This document shows positions 1 to 8,610 of a stretch of DNA of 46,861 nt, in pieces. Both the position numbers and the translations under genes were made by a program. Location: assembly GCA_913055745.1 (NCBI GenBank), contig CAJXJZ010000011.1:1-46861 (forward strand), read 5' to 3'. Positions within the stretch are counted from its first letter, which is position 1, and every line of letters starts with the position of its first letter. The stretch is from an uncultured bacterium. GTDB taxonomy: Bacteria; Hydrothermota; Hydrothermia; UBA1063; CAJXJZ01. The notes under the pieces are model-generated. The model was not told where the DNA came from and searched no databases. It saw nothing but the letters and a program-made list of their open reading frames with translations.

Positions 1-2
1 AG

Positions 3-470
3 AATTACCGTACTGATGCGACACAGACATTCCAGGTAATCCTGTATCCGAATGGGGAGATAGTATTTCAATACAAGGATATAACGGATGATGTAACGAC
101 GGTTATAGGGATAGAGAACCAGAGTGGAAGTAGAGGAAAGAGTGCTGGTATGCCACGGAATGGCACAGCATATAGGTTTGTGCCTACAACAAAGAATGCC
201 CTCGCTCAGATTGGAAACATAACAGGTTTGAGACTTGCAAGTAATATGGTTAGGAATGGTCTTGGTATCAGGTACGCTGTAAATGGCACAAATGAACTTA
301 GGATTAAGGTCTTTGACATGCAGGGTAGAGTAGTGAAGAGTGCAGAGAAGATGATTAGCGGTATAGGCGAAGTGAGTATACCAGTTTCTGACCTTAGGGC
401 CGGTGTCTACACAGTGGTTGCATTAACGAATGATAAAAAGATGATGGCTAAATTCATGGTTGCGAAATAG
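3..470 (+). CDS. C-terminal part of a secreted protein with a type IX-like sorting domain (5' end cut by the window)
   Basis: The frame is open from the first bases of the window, giving 155 residues of a longer protein. The first part reads like the end of a beta-rich module often seen in secreted proteins of FCB-type bacteria: FQVILYPNGEIVFQY, then a G-I-E-N-Q-S-G turn. The last 75 or so residues match the usual type IX secretion sorting domain pattern: a K-V-F-D-M-Q-G-R-V-V strand, a G-x-x-x-V-S-I-P strand, L-R-A-G-V-Y, and a basic end. The protein is probably exported and anchored or released by a Por-type system. The catalytic or binding part lies outside the window, so no function can be given. 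A strong terminator follows. Confidence 0.75.
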   Translation, partial: NYRTDATQTFQVILYPNGEIVFQYKDITDDVTTVIGIENQSGSRGKSAGMPRNGTAYRFVPTTKNALAQIGNITGLRLASNMVRNGLGIRYAVNGTNELRIKVFDMQGRVVKSAEKMISGIGEVSIPVSDLRAGVYTVVALTNDKKMMAKFMVAK

Positions 471-502
471 TGCTTCCCTTATAAAAAATTTTAAGTAAAG
501 AG

Positions 503-528
503 AGGGCGACCTTCGAGGTCGCCCTTTT
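503..528 (+). terminator. Rho-independent terminator
   Basis: A perfect 10-bp stem (503-512 with 516-525) closes a 3-base TCG loop and runs straight into a T tract. It ends the secreted-protein gene finishing at 470. The next start codon (537) lies only nine bases after the T run. Confidence 0.9.
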
Positions 529-536
529 GCTTTTCT

Positions 537-1761
537 ATGTACTTGAAAGAATTCTTTGAGTTCATATACGATAGGCTTAACTTGGCTCTTGATACTTTAG
601 ATTATTTGTATTTTGTAGCCACAATTGGACTCTCAATCTTAATATATAGTAAAACACATGGTATTCTACTTGCTATCATTTTCTTTATTAGCATCTCAAT
701 TCTTGCTATTTGGTTGTTGGAAAATTCGGTTTTTCTCTTGGCATCGCTTTTTTTATCTCTTCTTGCAGTGAGTTTGTATTACACCCATACGCTCTGGATT
801 TTTTCAATTGTTTATGCACTATTCTGTTATGCTTATTGGTACTACTTTGGAAAAGACCCAGAACTGGGTTCGGTAAAGATAGAGTACTCTCTAAGTGAGG
901 AGCTTGACCCCCTTACGGCGTCATTTATTTTTAAGGAGAGCATAGATACTTTTGATATTGTAGCCTCTATCTACAACCTTATAAGAAAAGGGGAAATAGA
1001 TGTTGAGATTCAGAAAAATGATATTTATCTTAAGAAGAAGAGTGTGGATAGTCTTCTTTCAAAACCTGAGATGTTCTTGCTTGATAGGGTTTTTATAATG
1101 ACAGGTGTTGAAATAGCAGCGATGGGTATAAATCTTAAAAAAGACGAGTTCCCAGAAGTTGTCAGTTTTGGACATGTGCTTGAAAACATACTAAAATGGG
1201 AACCTGCTTTTTTAAGGGTTGTTGAGGAGCATGTTGTGGACTCAGGCTATTATGATTATGCTCCTGTTCTTCAGAGAAAATACACAAAATACCTTTCAGG
1301 TATACTTTTTATGGCATTTGTTGCTATAACAAGTTATTCTTTACGTTTTTCCTCCATAATTGGTTATTCTAAAGTATTGTTTAATATTGTTATTCCAGGC
1401 ATTATTCCACCTGTTACAACGTATATACTCTCTCTATGTGACAAAGAGAACAGAAAAAGGCATGGATACATACAGGAAGGTTTTAGGCTTTAGAGAGTTT
1501 CTAAGAAGGGTTGAAAGACCAAAACTTACTTATCTTATAAAAGAAAAGAGTGTTGATATTGAAGAACTCTTTGTTTATATGATTTCTTTGAAAGTGATGG
1601 GATTTTTTGACAAACTTAAAATGGTGCTTTTGGAGTTTGATGAATTAAATGAAAAGATTCAGTTGTATTTGAAGTTAGATGCCTTTATAAGGCGTAACTT
1701 GAGAAAAGCCATTGAGAAGGCAAAGAGAGAGAAAAAGATGGGCTCTTTCATGGGAAGATAA
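537..1761 (+). pseudogene. DUF2207-type membrane protein, frameshifted
   Basis: The reading frame 537-1493 encodes four hydrophobic segments in the first 110 residues, then a soluble part with the DUF2207 pattern P-L-T-A-S-F-I-F-K ... A-S-I-Y-N-L-I-R-K-G-E-I, then two more membrane segments near residues 250-300. The family normally continues with R-T-x-x-G ... L-G-F-R-E-F-L. That continuation lies in the next frame (to 1761) and can be entered at about 1440-1452. One surplus base, or two missing ones, therefore splits the gene. The large extracellular beta domain usual at the N-terminus is absent and extra membrane helices take its place. No Shine-Dalgarno is seen before 537. It could be a decayed gene, a sequencing or assembly error, or a +1 recoding site. 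The function of the family is unknown. Confidence 0.6.
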
Positions 1762-1788
1762 CTATTTTTAAAGCCCTTTTGAGAACAT

Positions 1789-1794
1789 TATAAT
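1789..1794 (+). promoter_or_regulatory. -10 box directly before the TPR gene
   Basis: TATAAT ends six bases before the ATG at 1801, so the predicted transcription start falls on the start codon. No Shine-Dalgarno is present and no good -35 box is visible. A leaderless start is inferred. Confidence 0.45.
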
Positions 1795-1800
1795 TTTTAT

Positions 1801-2865
1801 ATGCTTAAGATTATAGTGGTAATACTATTTTGTACCCAAACTGAAACCTACAAAAGCCTGTTACAGGATGGTATTGAGTTTGGATATAGAGAAAAGTATA
1901 AAGAATCTCTTACGCTATTTAATCTTGCTATTAGCAAAAACCCAAAATACCCTGCCGCTTACCTTTATAAAGCAGCACTTTTGGATCTTTACATGATAGA
2001 CTTTACAGATGATAGCAAAGAGCCCGAATTCTTTAAACTACTTAATAAAGCGATGAAACTTTCAGACAATCTTATAAAAAGTGAAAACAAAAAAGAGAAG
2101 GCAAAAGGATATTTTTTTAAAGGGTCTGCACTTATGTATGCAGCCGTGCGATATGGACGTAAGAAAAGTTATATTAATGCGGCAAATGCCGCAATAAGAG
2201 CGATTAAGATTTTGATGAAGGTACCTCGTTATGATTCTACATTATACGATGTTTATTTACCACTTGGTATTTATTCTTACGCAATAAATAAACTACCAAG
2301 GGGATTGAAATTTTTGAAGGCCTTTCTGCCAGATGCCAAGTCAAAGGAGGAGGGCATCAGAATGATTGAACTTGCAATGAATAAAGGTAGATATGTAAAG
2401 ATACTTGCAAAGGATGCCCTTGCTTGGGTGCTTGCCTATGATGGACAGAGGGAAAAATCAATAAAATTAGCAAAGGAACTTGTTAAGGAATATCCTGGCA
2501 CACGCGCCTTTAATTGGACATTGGCTTATGCATTAAAAAGGGCAGGCAGATGGCACGAGGCAGAGGTGGTGCACAAGGTCATACTCTACCTTACTTTGCG
2601 TGATCAGAGAGAATATCCTTATAATATTGCTCTTGCACTTTATGCGCTTTCAATTTGCGAGTATGTCCTTGGAAGGAAGTTTTACTCTATATTCTATCTT
2701 GATATGGCATACGCTTTTCTAAAAGATGCGAGGGATATTCCAGAGAAAAAATACCTTGCAAAAAGAATTAACAGGCTTAATGAGAGGCTTGAAAGGTATC
2801 GTAGGATTTATAATAATATGCAAAAACAGGAACTTGTAAAGGAACTTCATGACTATGGTAGCTAA
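1801..2865 (+). CDS. Exported TPR-repeat protein
   Basis: This 354-residue protein starts with a short hydrophobic export signal (about residues 1-14), followed by helical TPR-like repeats: G-I-E-F-G-Y-R-E-K-Y-K-E-S-L near residue 25, A-K-D-A-L-A-W-V-L-A-Y near 205, and A-G-R-W-H-E-A near 250. The middle block (Y-L-P-L-G-I-Y-S-Y ... K-G-I/E-E-G-I-R-M-I ... G-R-Y) resembles a TPR family common in Bacteroidota-like genomes whose role is unknown. It is probably a periplasmic scaffold. The gene overlaps the following dehydrogenase by 17 bases, so the two are likely translated from one message. The C-terminus is basic and charged. Confidence 0.7.
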   Translation: MLKIIVVILFCTQTETYKSLLQDGIEFGYREKYKESLTLFNLAISKNPKYPAAYLYKAALLDLYMIDFTDDSKEPEFFKLLNKAMKLSDNLIKSENKKEKAKGYFFKGSALMYAAVRYGRKKSYINAANAAIRAIKILMKVPRYDSTLYDVYLPLGIYSYAINKLPRGLKFLKAFLPDAKSKEEGIRMIELAMNKGRYVKILAKDALAWVLAYDGQREKSIKLAKELVKEYPGTRAFNWTLAYALKRAGRWHEAEVVHKVILYLTLRDQREYPYNIALALYALSICEYVLGRKFYSIFYLDMAYAFLKDARDIPEKKYLAKRINRLNERLERYRRIYNNMQKQELVKELHDYGS

Positions 2866-3829
2866 AATACTTATAACAAGAAAACTTCCGGGTAGTGCTA
2901 TAGATAATCTAGCCCAAAAATATGAGATTGATTTATGGCAAGAAAAGGAAAGGATGCCACATGATGAAATCAAAAAGAGAATAACGGATAAGGATGCTCT
3001 TATATGTCTACTTTCAGATAAAATAGATAAAGAAATAATAGATAGTGCTAAAAACCTTAAGATAATTGCAAACTATGCAGTGGGATATGATAATATAGAT
3101 GTTGAATACGCCACGAAGAGGGGTATATATGTAACAAATACACCAGATGTTCTAACAGATGCTACAGCAGAACTTGCATGGGCTCTTGTGCTTTCTGTGG
3201 CACGAAGAATAAGAGAAGCGGATATGTTCTTGAGAAGTGGAAAATTTAATGGATGGGAGCCAGACCTATTTCTTGGGAAGGAGGTTACTGGAAGCAGCAT
3301 AGGTGTCATTGGTACAGGGAGGATAGGGAGAAGTTTTATGAAAAAGGGTATGGGATTTGACATAAAATGGTGCTATTATTCAAGGAGTAGAAAGCCTGAT
3401 ATAGAAAAAGAGTTTAATGCCACATATCTAAGTCCAAAGGACATGTTTTCTAAGTGTGATTTTGTATCTTTGCATGTTCCACTTACAAAAGATACATATC
3501 ATCTAATAGGTAGAGAGCATTTTGAGAGGTCTTCAGGTAGAGTGATACTTATCAATACTTCAAGAGGAGCAGTAGTAGACGAGAAGGAAATGATAAAAGC
3601 CCTTTATAATGGCAACCTACGCGGTGCAGGCTTAGATGTATTTGAGAGGGAGCCGTATATTCCAGAAGAGCTTTTAAAATTGAATAATGTTGTCCTTTTA
3701 CCGCACATAGGTAGTGCAACACAAAAAACGCGCGAAAAGATGGCAGAGATGGCCTGCAGAAATGTAGATATTGCACTTTCAGGAAATATTCCCCCCAATC
3801 TCGTTAATAGAGAGCTTGGGCTAAAATGA
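2849..3829 (+). CDS. D-2-hydroxyacid dehydrogenase (glyoxylate/hydroxypyruvate reductase type)
   Basis: The 326-residue length is normal for the NAD(P)-dependent D-2-hydroxyacid dehydrogenase family. The cofactor motif GTGRIG is at 155-160. The catalytic triad is complete: Arg239 in NTSRGAVVDE, Glu268 in FEREP and His286 in LPHIGSAT. The segment T-N-T-P-D-V-L-T-D-A-T-A-E-L-A-W-A-L (96-113) is typical of glyoxylate reductases (GyaR), which reduce glyoxylate or hydroxypyruvate to the D-hydroxyacid. Phosphoglycerate or another 2-oxoacid is a possible alternative substrate. The protein should be cytosolic. The start could be the first Met or Met3. It shares four bases with ftsE, so it seems cotranscribed with the division genes, though no functional link is evident. 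Confidence 0.85.
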   Translation: MTMVAKILITRKLPGSAIDNLAQKYEIDLWQEKERMPHDEIKKRITDKDALICLLSDKIDKEIIDSAKNLKIIANYAVGYDNIDVEYATKRGIYVTNTPDVLTDATAELAWALVLSVARRIREADMFLRSGKFNGWEPDLFLGKEVTGSSIGVIGTGRIGRSFMKKGMGFDIKWCYYSRSRKPDIEKEFNATYLSPKDMFSKCDFVSLHVPLTKDTYHLIGREHFERSSGRVILINTSRGAVVDEKEMIKALYNGNLRGAGLDVFEREPYIPEELLKLNNVVLLPHIGSATQKTREKMAEMACRNVDIALSGNIPPNLVNRELGLK

Positions 3830-4482
3830 AAGAAATACTTCTTGAACATGTTTATTTTGAAAAGAATGGTAGGACTATATTAGAGGACATTAGTTTTGAA
3901 GTTGAGACAGCAAAGTTCATTTTCCTTGTTGGGCCAACAGGTGCAGGCAAATCATCCTTACTGAAACTTATTTATATTGAAGAGTACCCTACAAGAGGTA
4001 ATATGAGGGTGATGGGTTATGATACGAGGAAAATAAACAAAAAAACGTTGCTCGTTGTGAGGAAGAATCTCGGAATAGTTTTTCAGGAACTTAATCTTTT
4101 AAATGATAGGACTGCCTATGATAATGTTGCACTCCCACTTGAGATTGATAGAAGACATGATGTAGGCAAAAAGGTTCATGATACACTAAGAAGGCTTGGA
4201 ATTTTGCATAAGGCATCGTCTTATGTATATTCCCTATCTCGGGGTGAACAACAGAAGATTGCTATTGCCAGGGCGATTGTAAGGGGTCCTAAAATACTTA
4301 TTGCGGATGAACCTACTGCTCACATATACAAGAGCGAGAAAGAAGGGATAATAAAAATGTTTATGGAACTTAATGCCCAGGGCACAACCTGTATAATTGC
4401 CACACATGATAACTATATTGTTGACATGGTTCCATATGCTACGGTAATCCATATAGAAGATGGGAGAGTAAACTTATTATGA
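3826..4482 (+). CDS. ftsE: FtsE, cell-division ABC ATPase
   Basis: This 218-residue ATP-binding subunit has Walker A GPTGAGKSS (36-44), Q-loop Gln87, signature LSRGEQQ (137-143), Walker B ILIADEP (157-163) and a switch His in ATHD. With FtsX it transmits ATP hydrolysis to a periplasmic activator that switches on peptidoglycan amidases at the division site. FtsE identity rests on the size and on the adjacent ftsX and EnvC-like genes, with four-base overlaps. One oddity: the D-loop after Walker B reads PTAHIY where FtsE normally has PTGNLD, so the conserved Asp is missing. Confidence 0.88.
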   Translation: MKEILLEHVYFEKNGRTILEDISFEVETAKFIFLVGPTGAGKSSLLKLIYIEEYPTRGNMRVMGYDTRKINKKTLLVVRKNLGIVFQELNLLNDRTAYDNVALPLEIDRRHDVGKKVHDTLRRLGILHKASSYVYSLSRGEQQKIAIARAIVRGPKILIADEPTAHIYKSEKEGIIKMFMELNAQGTTCIIATHDNYIVDMVPYATVIHIEDGRVNLL

Positions 4483-5312
4483 GAGTGGGCTTTTTCTTTG
4501 GAGAGGTAAAAAGGCTATATCACGATGCTTTCGCTTCCTTGGTTTTCATTGGTATAACAGCCATCTTCATGTCAGTGCTTTTGAATCTTGTTATAGGGGG
4601 ATATGTTTATGTTGGAAATGTTACAAGAAGAAACAGTACATACCTTAAGGCAAGGGTTTATTTAAAGGAAGGCACTCCTCAGCCTATAAAAAATGTCTTC
4701 AGTCTCATGCTCCGATATAACCCGTATGTTGATTCAATAAAATTTATAGATAAAAAAAAGGCAAAAACAGAGTTTGAGAACAATTTTCCCAAATTTGGTG
4801 ACCTTATAAAACTTTTTGAATCCAACCCTCTACCTGAAAATTATGAAGTTTATTTGAATTATAGACTTTTAAATGCAAAAAAACTCAATGAACTTACGAA
4901 AAACATCCAGCGTTTTGATTTTGTAGATGAGGTTTACCCACAGGGACTATTTGTTTTCAAACTCTATGCACTCGAGAAGGTAGTTTATTTCATCCTCGTG
5001 AGTTTTATAATAATATTTTTCTTCATCCTATCAATGATAACGAGAGGGAGTATAAAATCATCTGTTGAAAAGAAGAAGGATCTTATAAAGGTATACTGGC
5101 TACTTGGTGGAAATACAGAAGACCTCATAGGTCCATTTCAGGTGGCAGGTGTTGTTGCAGGTGCTATAGGAAGTATTTTATCTTCATTAATCTTTTATCT
5201 TGTATTTAAGTTTTTTATGATTCCTACCTGGATGCTTCTTATCTCACCCATATTGACCGTATTTATAGTTATTATAGTTATAAGGGAAGTCATAGAACTT
5301 TCTATAAACTGA
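4479..5312 (+). CDS. ftsX: FtsX, membrane subunit of the FtsEX complex
   Basis: The 277-residue protein has the FtsX layout. It starts with a cytosolic N-terminus and a first membrane helix at about 20-42. An extracytoplasmic domain of about 120 residues follows, then three more helices near 168-188, 222-242 and 250-270. The extracytoplasmic loop would bind the coiled coil of the EnvC-like protein encoded four bases downstream. It overlaps ftsE by four bases. Sequence identity to known FtsX proteins looks low, as usual for the family, so the call relies on topology and gene order. Confidence 0.85.
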   Translation: MRVGFFFGEVKRLYHDAFASLVFIGITAIFMSVLLNLVIGGYVYVGNVTRRNSTYLKARVYLKEGTPQPIKNVFSLMLRYNPYVDSIKFIDKKKAKTEFENNFPKFGDLIKLFESNPLPENYEVYLNYRLLNAKKLNELTKNIQRFDFVDEVYPQGLFVFKLYALEKVVYFILVSFIIIFFFILSMITRGSIKSSVEKKKDLIKVYWLLGGNTEDLIGPFQVAGVVAGAIGSILSSLIFYLVFKFFMIPTWMLLISPILTVFIVIIVIREVIELSIN

Positions 5313-5316
5313 AATC

Positions 5317-6444
5317 ATGAAGTTAATTTTAACTTTGTTCCTTCTTTTATCTCAGGTATCAAGGTATAGAACAGACCTTAGAAGACTCAAAAGAAGCCTT
5401 CACTCTGCAAAAGCAAGACTGCATAAGATTAAGAGAGAAAAAGTTGGAACAGAGAATGAACTCTCCTATCTTGATGAAAAGGAGAAAGCAATAATAAAAT
5501 TCCTTGATTTTTTGAGAAGTAGCAGTAAATCTTTAGGCGATGAACTGGATACTATAGATATGGAAATTAATAAAAGGGAAAAGGTTATGCAAAAGGACCT
5601 TAGTGACATCAAATCAAGCCTCCTGCTTTTGTATAAATTGGGTGCGATAGAAGAGCCTGTAAACTATTATCTCTTTCTCCCAAAGGAGGAAAAAAGCGCA
5701 AGATATAGGATGTTGCTTAATGATTATCTTAAAAGAGTTGTTGTATTTAGAAAAAACGAGTATGAGCGAGTTCTCAAAGATTATAGGGAACTTAGGGAAA
5801 TAAAGGAACTAAAGGAAGACCATCTTGCTCTTTTGCTCGCCATGAGGGACGAGGAGGATAGGGAGAGAGTTGAACTTGCCCAGACCAGAATGGAAAAGGA
5901 GGCATACCTTAGAACGCTAAAGGAAAAGGAACAAAGAGAAAAGAAGAGAATTAGACGCCTTCTTGCTTCTATAAAGAAGATGGAAAAACTGATAAAGAAA
6001 TTAGAGGCAGAAAGGGCCAGTCAGAGAAGAAGAGAGGGGAGGGTAGCGGTAAAACCTCATGGTAGGTACTTATGGCCTTGCAGGGGAAAGATTGTCTCCT
6101 ATTATGGTACCATTTGGCATCCAAAGTATAAAACAAAGGTTAAAAACAATGGTATAGATATAAAAGTGTTTTCCCGTGATGAGGCTGTAAGGTCCATAGA
6201 GCATGGAACGGTGATATTTGCTGAACCTTATCTTGGGTATGGCAATACGGTTATAATAGATCATGGAGGCTTTTTCTCAGTTTACACTCAACTTTCTCAG
6301 ATTAATGTCAAAAAAGGAGAGAAAGTGAGAAGAGGGCAATTGATAGGTAGGGTTGGAGACCCAAATACAGGTTACATTTTACATTTTGAGTTAAGGGTGG
6401 CAGGAAAAAGTGTAGACCCATTGAGGTACTTAAAAAGGGGATAG
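5317..6444 (+). CDS. EnvC-like murein hydrolase activator with degenerate LytM (M23) domain
   Basis: This 375-residue protein has a short signal peptide (1-13), a long charged coiled coil (about 16-240) and a C-terminal LytM/M23 domain (about 250-375). The zinc site of active M23 peptidases is broken. The first His of H-x-x-x-D is Asn277 (Asp281 is kept), the His of the YxHL motif is Gln325, and the first His of H-x-H is Ile354 (His356 is kept). This matches EnvC, whose LytM domain has lost catalysis and instead activates amidases when pulled by FtsEX. Position right behind ftsEX supports that role. It should be periplasmic. No amidase gene is in the window. Confidence 0.85.
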   Translation: MKLILTLFLLLSQVSRYRTDLRRLKRSLHSAKARLHKIKREKVGTENELSYLDEKEKAIIKFLDFLRSSSKSLGDELDTIDMEINKREKVMQKDLSDIKSSLLLLYKLGAIEEPVNYYLFLPKEEKSARYRMLLNDYLKRVVVFRKNEYERVLKDYRELREIKELKEDHLALLLAMRDEEDRERVELAQTRMEKEAYLRTLKEKEQREKKRIRRLLASIKKMEKLIKKLEAERASQRRREGRVAVKPHGRYLWPCRGKIVSYYGTIWHPKYKTKVKNNGIDIKVFSRDEAVRSIEHGTVIFAEPYLGYGNTVIIDHGGFFSVYTQLSQINVKKGEKVRRGQLIGRVGDPNTGYILHFELRVAGKSVDPLRYLKRG

Positions 6445-6595
6445 ATTTCCTTGAAAAGAGAAAGATTGCACGAGAGGATATTCCGACAAGTATGCCGATT
6501 ATAGTAGATAGAATAACCCATCTTAATATGCTTAATAATATTAAAAGATGCTCAAGTACCCATTTTTTTAATCTTTTAGAATTAGAAAAGGCCAT
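6445..6595 (-). pseudogene. Possible remnant of a membrane-protein gene downstream of ruvB
   Basis: On the minus strand a frame starts at 6595, overlapping the end of ruvB by 14 bases as a coupled downstream gene would. It gives about 50 residues with a basic start (K-R-L-K-K-W) and a membrane helix (L-S-T-I-I-G-I-L-V-G-I-S-S-R-A-I-F). This resembles the first helix of ClC-type channels. It then runs into the antisense of the EnvC-like gene. It may be the stump of a gene cut by a past deletion, or chance coding in a 138-base gap. Nothing else is visible in this gap. Confidence 0.3.
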
Positions 6596-7589
6596 CCTTC
6601 CTTTCTATACCAAGATGCAGGTAGGCAGACTCAGTTGCTACCCTCCCTCTCGGAGTTCTCTTTAAAAAGCCCTCCCTTATGAGAAATGGTTCATATATTT
6701 CTTCAATAGTGCCTTGCTCTTCTCCCACTGCCACAGAGAGCGTTTTAAGTCCAACTGGTCCCCCATTAAACTTCTCAATAATGGTCTTTAAAATCCTTTT
6801 GTCCATCTCATCCAAACCCTTAGAGTCCACTTCAAGATTCCCGAATGCATATTCTGCTATCTCTTTTGTTATTATCCCATTACCTTTTACCTCTGCATAG
6901 TCTCTTACCCGTTTTAAGAGCCTGTTCGCGATACGTGGGGTGCCCCGAGACCTTCGTGCTATTTCATAAGCACCATCTTCTTCTATTTTTATGTTTAAAA
7001 GTCGTGCCGACCTTTTTATAATAAGTATAAGGTCTGAAACAGAGTAGTAGTCAAGTCTTGACTGTATACCGAATCTCGCTCTAAGTGGAGAGGTAAGAAG
7101 TCCTGCTCTTGTTGTAGCACCAATTAGAGTAAATGGTAAAAGGTTAATCTTCACGCTTTCTGCAGCGGGTCCTTTATCTATCAGGATGTCTATCTTAAAA
7201 TCCTCCATTGCACTGTACAGGTATTCTTCTACAATGCGAGGCAATCTGTGAATCTCATCTATGAATAAAACATCCTTTTCTCCAAGTGAGGTTAATATAC
7301 CTGCAAGGTCTATAGGCCTTTCTATGACAGGACCACTTGTGATTTTAATATTGACACCGAGTTCGTTGGCTATAATATGGGCTAATGTCGTTTTACCCAG
7401 TCCTGGTGGTCCATAGAAGAGTATATGGTCAAGAGGCCATCCTCTTCTTTTTGATGCCTCAATAAAGACCTCAAGATTCTCCTTTACTTTATTTTGTCCA
7501 ATAAAATCCCGAAGTCTCTTAGGGCGAAGAGCCCTATCTATTTCAACATCCTCTTTGCTTGGTTTTGGATTAGTAAGGTCTTTTATCAT
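6582..7589 (-). CDS. ruvB: RuvB, Holliday junction branch-migration ATPase
   Basis: RuvB is the hexameric AAA+ motor that drives Holliday junctions through the RuvA tetramer during recombination repair. The 335-residue length is standard. Visible marks are the N-terminal R-P-x-x-L-x-D-F-I-G-Q, Walker [10 protein letters not shown], Walker [10 protein letters not shown], the sensor region G-A-T-T-R-A-G with L-R-A-R-F-G, and the C-terminal winged helix ending P-R-G-R-V-A-T-x-x-A-Y-x-H-L-G. It is the last gene of a yebC-ruvC-ruvA-ruvB set and overlaps ruvA by four bases. Confidence 0.97.
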   Translation of the reverse strand: MIKDLTNPKPSKEDVEIDRALRPKRLRDFIGQNKVKENLEVFIEASKRRGWPLDHILFYGPPGLGKTTLAHIIANELGVNIKITSGPVIERPIDLAGILTSLGEKDVLFIDEIHRLPRIVEEYLYSAMEDFKIDILIDKGPAAESVKINLLPFTLIGATTRAGLLTSPLRARFGIQSRLDYYSVSDLILIIKRSARLLNIKIEEDGAYEIARRSRGTPRIANRLLKRVRDYAEVKGNGIITKEIAEYAFGNLEVDSKGLDEMDKRILKTIIEKFNGGPVGLKTLSVAVGEEQGTIEEIYEPFLIREGFLKRTPRGRVATESAYLHLGIERKDGLF

Positions 7590-8155
7590 TTTTCCTTTAC
7601 GATTTCACGAATGGCATCTTCAATAGAAGTTATTTTGCCATGTTTTGAGATATACTTTTTTACATAACTTCTTGCCTCTTCTTCTTTAAGCCCTAATGCC
7701 AATAGTGCTTTTTCAAGTATGTCCACACCCTGAGCCTTATCCTCCTGTATCTTTTCAGAAATAGAAGGCAATTTTCCCCTAAGTTCAAAAATCAATCTTT
7801 CTGCCTTTTTTCGCCCAATACCTTTTATATTAGATAGTGTGTTAATATCTTCTGTTTCTACGCACCTTATAATCTCCTCAGGATTGAGTGCTGAAAGGAT
7901 TCGGAGTGCCATTTTTTCCCCAATACCCTGTGATTTTGTGATTTTTAAAAAAAGTTCTCTTTCTTCTTCTCGTATAAAACCGTATAAGGTAATCTGTTCA
8001 TTTTTCATTGAAAGATAAGTAAACAAGGTAGTCTCATCGCCTGGTTTTAATTTTAGTGCCCCGGGTGATACTATTTCATAGCATATATTGCCTGTCCGTA
8101 AAATCACTTTGAATGTATCTATTTTCTCTACTGTGCCGCTTATGCTGTAAATCAT
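7586..8155 (-). CDS. ruvA: RuvA, Holliday junction recognition protein
   Basis: This 189-residue protein has the three RuvA parts: an N-terminal OB-fold domain starting [12 protein letters not shown], helix-hairpin-helix motifs in the middle ([12 protein letters not shown] and [11 protein letters not shown]), and a C-terminal domain (about 140-189) that contacts RuvB. A longer frame extends 10 codons upstream. The ATG at 8155 is preferred because the OB fold begins there and because it overlaps the ruvC stop as ATGA. Confidence 0.95.
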   Translation of the reverse strand: MIYSISGTVEKIDTFKVILRTGNICYEIVSPGALKLKPGDETTLFTYLSMKNEQITLYGFIREEERELFLKITKSQGIGEKMALRILSALNPEEIIRCVETEDINTLSNIKGIGRKKAERLIFELRGKLPSISEKIQEDKAQGVDILEKALLALGLKEEEARSYVKKYISKHGKITSIEDAIREIVKEK

Positions 8156-8610
8156 CGCATGCTCCTTGCTCCTGCAAGGGCACATGCAAGTGCATCAGTT
8201 GCATTTTCATCCATTTGAACAGTATCTGGTATATTAAGGAGGTGCTTTACCATGTATGCGACCTGTGTCTTTTTTGCCTGGCCGTTGCCTGTTATAATGC
8301 CCTTTATTTTCGTAGGTGAAAGTTCGATGACTTTGATATTTGCTTTTGCAAGTTCCAAAAGCACAACACCTCTTATTGCACCCAATTGAATAGCTGTTTT
8401 TACATTTTTGTAGTAAATAGTAGACTCCAAAAAGGCTATATGTGGAGGAAGTTCAGAAACAAACTCAGATAGCATAGAAGATAGGTAAACGAGCCTCTCT
8501 TGAATATCTTTACTTTTTAGGTTTATTGTCTGTGCCTTTAAAAAATTTCCGTTTTCAATAACACCAATACCGAGTTTTCGTGTGCCTGGGTCTATTCCCA
8601 GAATACGCAT
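8152..8610 (-). CDS. ruvC: RuvC, Holliday junction resolvase
   Basis: This 152-residue endonuclease cuts Holliday junctions symmetrically. The RNase H-like core shows catalytic Asp7 in G-I-D-P-G-T, Glu62 in F-L-E-S and Asp139 in T-D-A-L-A. The remaining acidic position, three residues before the last Asp, is Asn136 here. Thermus RuvC has His at that place, so the position tolerates change. The gene sits directly behind yebC and overlaps ruvA by four bases, as in many bacteria. Confidence 0.94.
   Translation of the reverse strand: MRILGIDPGTRKLGIGVIENGNFLKAQTINLKSKDIQERLVYLSSMLSEFVSELPPHIAFLESTIYYKNVKTAIQLGAIRGVVLLELAKANIKVIELSPTKIKGIITGNGQAKKTQVAYMVKHLLNIPDTVQMDENATDALACALAGARSMR

Noticed and set aside
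1449-1462. A-rich run (five A) as a programmed -1 slippage site in the DUF2207 gene
   Set aside because: The second half lies one base forward, so a -1 slip would not reach it. A +1 shift or an indel is needed.
5317-6444. Active M23 endopeptidase
   Set aside because: Key metal or catalytic histidines are replaced by Asn277, Gln325 and Ile354.
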